64,000 nt of DNA from Apoderus coryli (taxonomy: Eukaryota > Arthropoda > Insecta > Coleoptera > Attelabidae). The stretch is from contig OU452210.1 of NCBI GenBank assembly GCA_911728435.2, positions 4,650,001 through 4,714,000 on the forward strand, given 5' to 3'. Position numbers and translations under genes: made by a program. The notes below the pieces were generated by a model. It worked only from the letters and a program-made list of their open reading frames with translations. It had not been told where the DNA came from and ran no database searches. Positions 54,485 to 64,000 of the stretch are shown in pieces (position 1 is the stretch's first letter; each line of letters starts with the position of its first letter).

Positions 54485-55905
54485 TATATAATACTGTAAC
54501 AAAACAAAGACACACTGGCAATAGACTATACTTTTGTCTTACCCTGTATATATCTTTGGGTAGTTTATGATAATTGCTCTTAGTTTTTGATAGGGATACT
54601 TAAGTACCTAACGTATCTGGAAATATAATATTTTGAGAATATTATTTTAAATAGATTGTTACCAAATGTTTCTAAAAGTTTTAAGTGCGTATCCATTACG
54701 AATATTATACAACATCTGGAAATAATAAACTTATTATCTCTGGTGCATTTTCCAATGTGATAAAATAATTGATACCTACCTAGAAAAGGCCCTTTTTCTA
54801 GTCGAGAATATTATGTTTGTGTTATGAGTTTTTGGAAATATAAATGCATATGTTGGAAAGGATAACCAGATGTTTTAGTTACATGGTGGTCAATCTTCAC
54901 TTTCAACATTATCGAAATACCTGCCGATTAAATGTCAGACTATTCTTATATATACATAGGTAGTTGGGGGGTTAACAAGGTTGCCCATATCAAAGAATAT
55001 ATATTCACGAGCTATTATAATATGGGTTTTCATCCAGTTAGCTTTTCTGGAGATTAAGGGGTCATTATATAATCGTATTGTTCCTGACTTTACAAACGGT
55101 AATGTCTTGTTGATCTTCTGAAAAAACTCCAACATAGACATCTTAGTAATCAACAATCATCACAGTCGACATAAAAATAAATAAATTTTATTTCTAAAAC
55201 GTAAACTGTCACCCTGTAGTTGTATTTTATAGGGGTGTATTTTAAATACCTTTTTTCTTATTGGCTATGTTCCGTCTATAGTACCTACTCCTTAGTTTTG
55301 TGAAGCGATTTGGAAATACAATCGGACTTTCCGAGTTAGATTCGTTTTAGCTTTGGTATGGTCTAGAGGTACCAATTGTATAAAGTTAATTAAATATTTT
55401 AATTTGTTTTTGGACTTAAAGATTTTACACACTTGAAGAATTATTTTCTAGTTTTTGTTTTAAAGTATACCAGCATAAAGAATAAGTCCATTTCATTTTC
55501 ATTCTGAAATAGTGAATTTTATCTAAAGTTTCTAAATAGTAAAGCTTCCGTAAGTTTTTGTTAATTCTTTTTAATTGAAGGCCTTTTTGTTTTCCAAATC
55601 AGTTTTTTAATAAAGATTAAAGTATATTTCATTTAGTACTTGAATTATATTCAGTTTGCAACTGTAATTAAAAGTTTCGTATGGGAAATAAAATATAATT
55701 CTTCGTAATTATATTAATTTACCAATTTTAAGTTGTAAAGTAATGACTAGGATTTTGTTTTAGATTTTCATTCTCTTTTAATTGTTTTATTCTTTTTATT
55801 TATACATATTTATTTCTTTGGTTATTATTCATTTTCTTTATTAATTTTAATTATTAAATTTAGTTGATTTGAAAAGGCCAGATCGTGTGTTTTATTTCAA
55901 ATAAA
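54485..55905. other. AT-rich stretch, nothing recognised
   Basis: No feature could be supported. Confidence 0.4.
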
Positions 55906-55914
55906 GTTTTCGAT

Positions 55915-56079
55915 ATGTCCATAGATCCAGAATTAAAAAAGGTTAGTAAAATTTTACATTATTTTAATACAGATTAATAAAGGTTATCAACTTTGCAGTT
56001 CAACAAAGATTTGGACTTGTATCTGAAAGGGCGTGCACCAGTGACGTTTTTGTCGCAACTGAGAAGCAATTTCAAATGA
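55915..56079 (+). CDS. Candidate two-exon small gene (35 residues)
   Basis: Exon 1 (55915-55941) is ATG plus eight codons (MSIDPELKK) to the donor GTTAGT in phase 0. A 57-bp intron ends in CAACTTTGCAG, and exon 2 (55999-56079) reads [17 protein letters not shown], then LSQLRSNFK and TGA. The short intron, good acceptor and natural composition suggest a real spliced frame or the start of a former gene. It is not recognised. A LINE-like ATT tail at 56170-56235 follows, so exon 2 could instead be LINE debris. Confidence 0.3.
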
Positions 56080-56164
56080 CCCAGTAGTCCGATACAACAT
56101 TCAGTTGTTACGTCGAGTATGGCAACGATTTTTAATTCTTGTTTTTTTATTTGTTTGCATAACT

Positions 56165-56235
56165 ACTAGTACTTTATTGTACTTCTGTAGCATTATAATG
56201 GAGAATTTGTGAATGAATAAATTATTATTATTAAT
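56165..56235 (+). repeat. LINE-like 3' end with (ATT)n tail
   Basis: TGTAGCATTATAATGGAG, then GAATGAATAAATTATTATTATTA. Poly-adenylation-like signal and three-base tail suggest a retroelement 3' end of unknown family. Confidence 0.35.
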
Positions 56236-56529
56236 CATCGTCAATGAAGTTACTTAATAAACTGGTCCCATAATCTTCAATTTTTGAAAAGACTAAGTTG
56301 AAGATAATATATTATAATAAAATACAACGTACCTATACACTTATTTGGTAGAAGCCTTTGTACCTAATGGAAAAAATACATAATATACGGAATTTAACTT
56401 ATAGATGTTCAAGACAGTCCTAAAAATAGAGCCCCTTATGTAAAATTTGTTTGTGATTGACAGAATTTTATATATTTGAACATTCTTGATCATTGTATTC
56501 ATTGATGTAACTCTAAGATTTTTCTATAC

Positions 56530-56810
56530 AATTCTATAAACCTGAAAAGGTATATAAAGGCTGTGTACTCGCCAGACTATGAATCAGTTCCAATTCAGAT
56601 GTTTACAAGCGATAATTTAATTTGACATTTACAGAAAGGACTTGTTGACGCGAATTAATAGTGTTGCTTCAATGTGGTAGTATATAGTGTGTGAACATTG
56701 AAATGCAGCAAATTCGTAACAATTTGGTATGGGAAGTGGAATCCTGAAATGCTGGGTCAGCAAAAAAAATCTTTTGGTGATCTATGGTTCTTACGACGAG
56801 TGAAAACGCT
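56530..56810 (+). promoter_or_regulatory. Possible LTR promoter and leader
   Basis: TATATAAAGGCTGTG at about 56551 is a good TATA box and lies about 260 bp before the gag start at 56814. It probably belongs to the 5' LTR of that retroelement, but no second LTR copy or clear primer-binding site was identified. Confidence 0.35.
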
Positions 56811-56813
56811 AAG

Positions 56814-57355
56814 ATGGATGAGCAGCGTAAAGCTGAGAAGGAAAACTACGTGAGGAAAATTGACAAAAAACCACCTGACGAAGAAAATGGAAGAAACAAA
56901 GATGATAAAAACAAACATTAGAAAAGAAAATTGAGGAGCAAGTTACACAAGCAAGCTCTGAAGACTAAAGAAGAATTTGATGAAGTCCGTACGAAAGTTG
57001 AAAAAAAATTAGATCATATCAGCACAAAACTCGTATAAATAAAAAAAAAGTAAATATAGTAAAGAGTGGAGCAATAAAAGTTGAGCGAACGTCAGGTACC
57101 TACGTTCGATGGGAAATCTTCATGGTTGATGTATTTTTGGACAGTTTGAGGCAGCAGCGACAGCAAACAATTGGAATGAACTGGAGAAAAAATCGGCCTT
57201 AGTAATAGCTCTATGGGGTAAGGCTTTAGAAGTAGAGCAGTCTTTACCTGTAGGAAACTGTAATGCGATACGATGAAGTATACCAGACAGAGGTACAAAC
57301 GCGGTGAAACGTTGCAAAAATTTGAGACAAACACTCTGCTAGTGTTGCAGAATGG
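56814..57355 (+). pseudogene. Gypsy-like gag remnant
   Basis: ATG at 56814 starts MDEQRKAEKENYVRKID, followed by a Lys/Glu-rich coiled-coil-like part with stops. At about 57100 PTFDGKSSWLMYF and, after a shift, QFEAAATANNWNELEKKSAL then VIALWGKALEV match the conserved start of insect Gypsy-type capsids. VYQTEVQTRGETLQKFETDT follows at about 57275 in a third frame. Three or more frameshifts and stops; no protease, RT or integrase follows. The first part is shared with the 9.87-kb remnant. Confidence 0.65.
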
Positions 57356-57465
57356 CTACTTATGGTTACTTAATTCATTTGACGATGGGAAAACTAATAT
57401 TACCTCGAATATTACTGTACCCTAGAAACCTGCATATCGAATACAGAAAGTTTCAAAGGACAAAT
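57346..57465 (+). repeat. Block R, diverged partial copy
   Basis: AATGGCTACTTATGGTTACTT and CCTGCATATCGAATACAG correspond to the middle of block R copies below, at lower similarity. Confidence 0.5.
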
Positions 57466-57546
57466 AATGATCAGGCGTTTCTCTATTTTGTTTTCTGTTA
57501 TTGGTAGCGATGAAATATTAGATTTAGTTTTAAGTTAAGTCTCATT

Positions 57547-57840
57547 GACAAATTCTATTTAAAACAGCTTCTAATTTCAACATTATTTACAGTCTATAAT
57601 CAGAAGTTTACAATTTCGGCTATTACCTTACGTTTTGTATAGGTACACATTTCACTTCATTCAAAAATGAAACACAAAAATGGCTACTTATGATAACTTA
57701 CTTGATTTTAGTATGATACCAGTCATTAACAACTGAAGATTAGGATGAACTTGTATTCCCCTGATATTATAATACCATAAAAAATCTTGCATATCAAATG
57801 CAGCAAGATTTTAAAGGCTATTGCCATATCAACATTGCTT
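57547..57840 (+). repeat. Block R, copy 1
   Basis: Contains CAGCTTCTAATTTCAACAT, ATGGCTACTTATGATAACTT and GAAGATTAGGATGAACTTG, in the same order as copy 2. It stops before the hammerhead-like part, where a half MITE is inserted. Confidence 0.75.
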
Positions 57841-57842
57841 AT

Positions 57843-57966
57843 ATACACTGTGTCCAAGATAAGAATGGGATAGCATTGCGGAATCTTGGAAACGGTAGCA
57901 GTTACAATGTCGGTTAAATCAGAGAAAAGTTGTACAATTTAAACATCTTTTAAATGCTGCTTTCTC
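57843..57966 (+). mobile_element. Left half of the 60.2-kb MITE family
   Basis: CACTGTGTCCAAGATAAGAA and about 120 bp matching the left terminal repeat of 60206-61055; the rest of the element is absent. Confidence 0.7.
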
Positions 57967-57982
57967 ATTAAATAATAAATAA

Positions 57983-58480
57983 TTCTCATTAAAACAGCTT
58001 CTAATTTCAACATCATTTACAGTCTATAATCAGAAGTTTACAATTTCGGCTGATAACTCCTCTTTTTTGTAGGTACACATTTCACTTCATTTAAAAATTA
58101 AACTGTTGACATAAAAAATGGCTACTTATGATAACTTACTTGATTTTAGTATAATACCAGTCATTAACTGAAGATTAGGATGAACATGTATTGCCCTGAT
58201 ATTAAAGTATCCAAAAAACTCTTGCATATCAAATACAGCAAGAGTTTAAAGGGTACTCATATATCAAGGATTTGTTTAGGCTATTTTACTTTGTATTAAG
58301 TATCTATACATTAAAATTTGTTTAAATTTTCTCGTGATGATGCTAACAGTGTTAGCGAAACGCGTGCCGAGATTTTAAACAGTGCTTTGGTGAAGTGATA
58401 AAACGTGATGATGATGAAAGTGTTTTTTTCTGATATCACTGTCAGAAGCTAGAAGCTTGCATGCTTGCATCATTTTGAAC
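57983..58480 (+). repeat. Block R, copy 2, with hammerhead-like end
   Basis: Direct repeat of copy 1, about 436 bp downstream, extending into a hammerhead-like motif (58334-58361) and a trailing CTTTGGTGAAGTG-AAAACGTG that resembles the TTGTGGAGTAGACGT block of the Penelope-type termini. Confidence 0.75.
58321..58385 (+). ncRNA. Hammerhead-like motif in block R copy 2
   Basis: GTGATGA (58334-58340; C3 changed to G), stem II GCTAAC/GTTAGC with loop AGT, GAAAC (58357-58361), palindromic ACGCGT. Stem I TCTCG/CGAGA with outer TTTAAA pairing. The base after the triplet position is G (GTG), not cleavable, so inactive as it stands. Confidence 0.5.
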
Positions 58481-58484
58481 ATTT

Positions 58485-58985
58485 ATTATAAAACTAGTAA
58501 TAATAGTATTTATGTATATCTTGTTATTTAATTTAAGTTAAAAATGTATTTATTTATTATGTTATTGTTTAAATATATGGGTTGTCATGGCTGATTTGAC
58601 AATTATAATTTTGAAAAATTCCTCTTATTACTACCAAGATGTGCTTTTTCCATGCAAAATTAAAAAGATACATATCTATAGCAAAACCTTATAGTGATTA
58701 ATAGATAATATATATATAATAACCGATTTTTTTAATTAATTAATTTATTAGGTTTTCCAATTAAAACCAAAAATTCACATTGATGTTTTTGAAGCTTATT
58801 GTAACACGTCTGCTCCACAAACCACTTATGATCTCATAAGTATTTCGTTATAAAAGTTCGTTTCGAGCCTTTCATGTTAACCGTAAGCCCAAGAGGATAC
58901 AGCCATAAAAGACTCTTGGGTGATTTTCAGTTTAGTAATTTGGAATGTCGCAGAGTTATAGGATCTTTCTGTATTCTACACAAAC
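58485..58985. other. AT-rich stretch, nothing recognised
   Basis: No feature could be supported. Confidence 0.4.
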
Positions 58986-58989
58986 TCCA

Positions 58990-59490
58990 CGGTGAATAGA
59001 GTCTCCTATTTAATCTATAAATTAAATTTTGCCGTGCCAATTAATAGGGTTTTCGTTGCCCAAAAAAGAACTGTCCGATTGATTTTTGACATTCCATATT
59101 GCCATCCTTGTAGGGAGGTTTTTAAAACCAAAAAACTCTTGACAGTTGCTTCACTATTTATTTGTAGAAGTTTATTGTCCCTATTTAGAGTTAAAGCAGG
59201 ATTCCCGAGAAATAGTGATCCGCACAATTATAATACCAGAAGAGAAAATAATATCTTGCACAGAAGGCATACTCTGGAACAGTACAAAAGATCTCCGATT
59301 TATGTGGGTTATTCAAACTATTAATTGATTTAATGTGGCTAGGAAAAATATTATACAGCGAGTCTATAATATTTTTTCTAGCCACATTAAATCAATTAAT
59401 AGTTTGAATAAATTCAAAAAAGCAATTAAGAAGTTGCTAGTCTCGGGGTTTTTTCCGGTTGAGAGGGTTGAGACAATACGTTTAACTAAC
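58990..59490 (+). pseudogene. LINE ORF2 C-terminal fragment, second family
   Basis: The frame 58992-59324 reads NRVFVAQKRTVRLIFDIPYC, then HPCREVFKTKKLLTVASLFI, then DPHNYNTRREN and SPIYVGYSNY. The QKR-VR, CR-FK--ILTV-SLYI, HNYNTR and SP-Y-G pattern is the usual C-terminus of Jockey-type LINEs. After an inserted palindrome the frame resumes as NSLNKFKKAIKKLLV at about 59395. Upstream RT is missing. This family differs from the intact LINE at 37 kb. Confidence 0.75.
59309..59411. repeat. Near-perfect 47-bp inverted repeat, 9-nt loop
   Basis: Arms 59309-59355 and 59365-59411 differ at a single base, separated by CAGCGAGTC. The right arm fits the LINE reading frame at its end, so the left arm is probably an inverted copy inserted by template switching. 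Confidence 0.85.
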
Positions 59491-59830
59491 TTGATTTCAG
59501 TATGATAACAGTCATTAACTGAAGATTAGGATGAACATGTATTCCCCTGATATTAAAGTATCCAAAAAAACTGTTGCATATCAAATACAGCAAGATTTTA
59601 AACGGTACTCATATATCAAGGATTTGTTTAGTCTATTTTACTTTGTATTAAGTATCCATACTTTAAAGCTCGTTTAAATTTTCTCGTGAGGATGCTAACA
59701 GTGTTAGCGAAACGCGTACCGAGATTTTAAAAAGTGCTTTGGTGAAGTGGCAAAACGTGTTTTTTGCTTATGTTACTGTCAGAAGCTGGAAACTTGCATA
59801 TCAAATATAGCAAGTAATCCACCGATATAC
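59485..59830 (+). repeat. Block R, copy 3, with hammerhead-like end
   Basis: Matches copy 2 from TTGATTTCAGTATGATAAC through CTTTGGTGAAGTGGC. Its start coincides with the end of the LINE fragment. Confidence 0.75.
59670..59735 (+). ncRNA. Hammerhead-like motif in block R copy 3
   Basis: GTGAGGA (59686-59692), stem II GCTAAC/GTTAGC, GAAAC (59709-59713), ACGCGT and triplet GTA. Here the triplet is cleavable but C3 is G, as in copy 2, so activity is doubtful. Confidence 0.5.
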
Positions 59831-59834
59831 ACAT

Positions 59835-60200
59835 ATCACAATTAATTTTAATTTTATATTATTTAAGCAACTTAAAGTATGATTTAGGTACCACAAACTT
59901 CTAATTTGCTTTTTTGTAAATAAATTGTAGGTAATACTAATTCTAGCGCTAATTCCAAACCTTGTCAATCGTTTTTTTTTTTCTTTTTGTTAATTTTTTC
60001 AAGTGTTTATTAAGAATACTTTCAATACAAAAAAAAATATCCGATATACGATATATACGAGTATTTAATAAGAAACAAGTCTTCAAAAATATTATCCGTC
60101 ACTAAATGTATAAAAAATGCTAATAAACAATGAAAAAAATGACCAATCAGGTACTAAATACATTTCAGGAATGAAAATCTATTGTTGGTATTATTAACAT
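59835..60200. other. AT-rich stretch, nothing recognised
   Basis: No feature could be supported. Confidence 0.4.
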
Positions 60201-60205
60201 ATATA

Positions 60206-61055
60206 CACTGTGTCCAAGATAGGAATGGGATAGCATTGGAATCTTGGAAACGGTAGGAGTTACCATTTCGGTTAAATTAGAGAAAAGTTGTACAACTTAA
60301 ACACGTTTTAAATTATGTTTTCATAAGTAAACTAACATTTTTGAAAAAACGATTTTTTGCGATTTTAGTTTTTATTTATTTCTGACATTATTTTTACAGA
60401 TATAAAAAAATGAAAAGCACTTCCTTATTGTTACTATTTGAGGAGAAAAATATGGCGTCTACAAATTTTCACTGCAATGTTTCGTTTATGAAAAACCATC
60501 ATCAACTTCGTTTTTTTAAATACGACCCTGGATTTTTTATTTAGCTGTTATTTAAACTTATTCAAGAAAAATCGCCATAATTATTTGGCACTTAACTGAC
60601 TGAATGCAGAGTAGAGGGTTTTGCAAAAACATTATTTCGTTGTTAAGTATTTATTATTATTTGCCAATTTATTTCTCTCTCAGTACACCATTTTCTTCTG
60701 TACGCGGTTTTTTAAATCTAGTTGCAATTTTTGAAGTTATTAAAAAAACGCCTCTCTCAGATTAATGTTTTACCCAAAATAAGTGCCAAACTATGGTGAA
60801 TTTTCTTGAATAATTTTAAATAATAGCTAAAAACCTGTTTAAACCATTACATGTGATATACCACCTATTTTTCAATTGAAAATAACCCTAAATTTAACAA
60901 TAACAAATCCAGGGCCATATTATATATACTTTACTTTTGAAAACACCATTTAAAAGGTGTCTAAATTGTACAACTTTTCTCTAATTCACCCGGCATTGTA
61001 ACTCCTACCGTTTCCAAGATTCCAATACTATCCCATTCTTATCTTGGACACAGTG
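60206..61055. mobile_element. Long-TIR non-autonomous element (850 bp)
   Basis: Terminal inverted repeats of about 118 bp starting CACTGTGTCCAAGATA, over 85 percent alike by eye, with TA at both borders (60204-60205, 61056-61057). The interior has no coding frame. TA target and CACTG start suggest a Tc1/mariner-type MITE. A solo left half lies at 57843. Confidence 0.85.
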
Positions 61056-61059
61056 TATA

Positions 61060-62985
61060 ATAAAATAAAATGCCTTATACGTGATCACGAATAGTTCCCA
61101 AAACTACGAGGATAACTGTATTATCAAACTAATTTTTGTTTTGTTATCATAGAAAAAAACTGAAATATAAATGTTTATTGTTCGATTAACTCTCAAGAAA
61201 AATAAATACCACGAAGCCATTTTTTTTTGTTTTCGTAATAATTGGTTTACTAGTTGTATGTATCGAACTAATGCAAATAAATAAGAAAACAATCGGTGCA
61301 CTAAAACACATTTTTATAATAAAAACCTGGTGTGTTTATCTCCACGCCAACCATTGTCAGGAATAATGGACTTTCTCCTATTAGTTTCTTCGTCTATTTG
61401 GCTTGCTAATTACTAACCAGGATTTGAGCGATACCATCGGAATTATTTATATTCTAATTCGTAATACTCGTATACGGCGATTTCAGTTATTATGAATATT
61501 TCCTTGCCAAATTTAAAGGCATGTCTAATGCTTGCATTTCGAATACAACAAGCAATACACGCGCCATCAAATCTGATAAGACATTTCGGAGATTTTGATT
61601 TATATTTATAAGGTATTGAAGATTAATTTTTCCAATTATGCGGAATATTTGTTTACCATATTTTTACTACTTTGCCCTTTAAAAAAAAAATAATTTATTA
61701 AATATTTCAACTAATCATTTCTTTCACGTACGAGTATTTAAGAGAAATATACATTTTAGTTGTTTACTCTCAGGTAAAGAAGTCCAAAATCATCAATCGA
61801 TAATTGACAAAATAGTAGTCAACTAACAAAATAATGCCCTCAGAAACAAACCCTGAAAAAAATCAAGTCCTAAGTACGAGTACGATGTACAAAAAAAAAT
61901 GCAACAAAAAAAAGTAAAGATCTTGAATAGAATTAATATAAAGTTGAGTCTGCTTAATAATAAAAAAGTTTAATTAACTTTTGATCGAGAAAAAAAACTG
62001 TAACAAGCTAGAATAGTGAACGACACTCACCGAACAAGAAGCACTTAATAAATAACTTCCAGACTATCCAGAAATTAAACAATAATGCAGTATAATTCTC
62101 ATAAATCCCACACAAAATGGTTATTAATAAAGCTTACAACAATTTGAGAAAAATCCCATTTAACCACTTGTATACTCTTGTAACACTCTACTCCCGATGA
62201 ATTAAATGAAAAATGCTAAATTCCAAAAAAACTAAGTGACACTTAAAATCTTCGACCAATCAAAGTCTCACACCCGCAAATCTAACATTACTTCTCAGCA
62301 CTACAATGCCAACGGTGGGGAAGAGAACCAACACAAATATATTTATTATTATTACTATTAAAGGTAATATTTAATTAATTTAGAATATATGTCCGATTTA
62401 CTAAATGACAAAGAAAAATAAATATGAATAATTAATTCATACTTCAAATATTTTGTAATTAATAATTAAGAATTTCAAATTAAAAAAAGAAGAATGCCCT
62501 CTGTCATTTAAATTTTAAAGAATACTATATTTCAAAAGAAAAATCAATAAATTTGCACTTTAACTACCATAGATACCCTTATCAACAAATTTTGTTTATT
62601 CCTAAAATTAAAACATTTTATGCCATTTAATACTAGATGGAGTGAGATGTCTTTCAATTCCTTTTTTTAGCTAAAGCAATGTAGAATTTGAGTTTCATAA
62701 TAATTTGCGCTATGGTGCAGGTAAGTATAAACTTGATTATTACGACAGCAGATACAGCGCTCGTTAGAATTTAGGTAGGTATAGTAGAGTTCACGATAAA
62801 TGGTATTGACTAAGTTGTAGGTATTCCGATGTTGCCCATCATAAAACCCGAGAATGCCTACCATAAAAAATGTAAAAGGACCGGGTTGTATATTTATTAT
62901 GATTTCTGAAACCACGTAATTTTGTCCCTCGGCGAGGTATTAGTTATTTTAGTCTTTGTATTTCATTGGAAGTGCTCACTTGTGT
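61060..62985. other. AT-rich stretch, nothing recognised
   Basis: Open frames at 61104-61301 and 62667-62915 (both minus) lack recognisable features. Confidence 0.4.
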
Positions 62986-62989
62986 TACG

Positions 62990-63160
62990 GCTTGCAATAA
63001 TGTTAAAATCTTGTGACGCGAAAGTCATTGCAACAAATGTATGTAGTTCCTTATTTCAGCAAGGATATAACGCGAGTGCTGCAGCAAGTGTAACCAGTAA
63101 TTTGACGATGGTGCCTCATACTTCAGTTAGGCGAATTGTTGAAAATCCAATTGAATCAAG
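62990..63160 (+). pseudogene. Possible transposase HTH fragment
   Basis: Part of a 102-codon frame (62922-63230) reading DAKVIATNVCSSLFQQGYN, then SVTSNLTMVPHTSVRRIVE. The spacing and the final SVRRIVE resemble the N-terminal helix-turn-helix of insect DDE_3 elements such as the one at 14.5 kb. Weak similarity; no catalytic part. Confidence 0.35.
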
Positions 63161-63500
63161 AAAAATGTCTAGACGCCGCACTAAACATGGAATCTCTTCC
63201 CGAATGCTTTGTACAATTTTCCCATGCTGATTAAGAAACTTCATAATAGTGTGGTAGGTACCAGATTTGTAGGCACGTTGCGTATCTTTCCACAATAGCA
63301 CATGAAAATTTGCCATCGTATCTAATTTTCGATAACAAGGACTCACGTAATATCGGAGAAAGAATTATGTACCTATACAATATTCATACCCCATATCATA
63401 CCAGTTTTTCCAATTTTGAGTATAATTGCTTACACTTGGTCGCTAGTTTGTGTAAAAAAATGTGTCATAACAGCAGCATGGAATAAGAGCTTGTGCTGGT
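63140..63500. repeat. Diverged direct repeat D, copy 1
   Basis: Shares with 63610-63980 the blocks CACAATAGCACATGAAAA, TTGCCATCGTATCTAA and AGTATAATTGCTTACA. On the minus strand both copies keep a similar frame beginning M-A-x-FHVLL-KD. Confidence 0.6.
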
Positions 63501-63609
63501 TATATCAGATGCCATACCACTCGGTACTATTTTTTGGATTTTATAAAATAATTTTTAGTATTTACTTCAATAGACTTTCCTCGTCAGAGGATCATCGTCT
63601 TCAAGTGAT

Positions 63610-63980
63610 TTCCCGCGATGCTCAAGCATTCTGTTCGACTTCCTATCCCCAAGAAATTATACCAAATGCAGGATATCTCTTCCAGAATGCGTTGTAGAGT
63701 TTTTCCATAGTGACTAAGAACCTTGATAATAGTGGTGCCAGGTTTTAATGCAAGTTGCTCATCTTTGCACAATAGCACATGAAAACTTGCCATCGTATCT
63801 AAGTTTCGAAAACAAGAACTCACGTGATATCAGAGAAAGATTTAAATATCTAATTGTCCTCCTCCATGCCATACGAATGTTTTTCATTTTTTGATTTAGT
63901 ATAATTGCTTACAATTGGATTATAATTAGAGTAAAAATAGCAGCAGCATGGACAAGATCTGGAACAATCCATGACTGCGA
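63610..63980. repeat. Diverged direct repeat D, copy 2
   Basis: Partner of 63140-63500, offset by about 480 bp. Minus-strand frame 63823-63584 reads MASFHVLLCKDEQLALKPG and resembles the 63346-63116 frame of copy 1. Element or gene identity unknown. Confidence 0.6.
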
Positions 63981-64000
63981 GCTATTGCTGCTTCTCTCAT

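Overview
The window is AT-rich, intron-rich eukaryotic DNA that looks like an arthropod, most likely insect, genome. The evidence is its mobile-element mix: mariner, Tigger/pogo, piggyBac-like, hAT-like, CR1/Jockey-group and R1-like LINEs, and Penelope-like termini. The species cannot be read from the sequence. Nearly everything identifiable is a mobile element or its debris. The only long intact coding region belongs to a LINE. A few short stretches look like exons of host genes, mostly on the minus strand (45.3, 26.6, 24.1, 23.2 and 21.4 kb), so much of the window may be intron.

Layout. 1-9 kb: LINE 3' ends, two Tigger fragments, two MITEs and an inverted pair of hammerhead-like motifs. 9.8-16 kb: a gag remnant, Penelope-type termini carrying hammerhead motifs, a tRNA-like element and a decayed DDE transposase. 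16.66-17.97 kb: an array of 336-bp monomers, each with a complete type I hammerhead ribozyme, arranged as a forward trimer head-to-head with a partial inverted monomer and bounded by a shared 14-bp sequence. This has the organisation of a retrozyme, a non-autonomous circular-RNA retroelement. 18-36 kb: mostly unexplained AT-rich sequence with LINE debris, a mariner-like transposase pseudogene, a 258/277-bp direct duplication, candidate host exons and a hAT-like element. 36.77-41.4 kb: a Tigger element split by a full-ORF2 LINE whose insertion site is preserved empty at about 7.17 kb. The LINE ORF1 ends in TTTAAAC-TAG and ORF2 is in the -1 frame with no early ATG, which suggests programmed frameshifting. 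41.5-46.3 kb: mariner debris, three more hammerhead loci, a piggyBac-like element, nested foldbacks and a perfect 74-bp palindrome. 47-64 kb: MITEs, LINE 3' ends, a degenerate minisatellite, mariner fragments, a Gypsy-like gag remnant, a repeated block with hammerhead-like motifs, and a long-TIR element.

The main theme is self-cleaving RNA. One array of four ribozyme cores and eight further hammerhead-like loci (ten motifs) lie in one 64-kb window, beside LINE copies that may supply reverse transcriptase in trans. No conventional RNA gene or complete host protein gene can be called with confidence.
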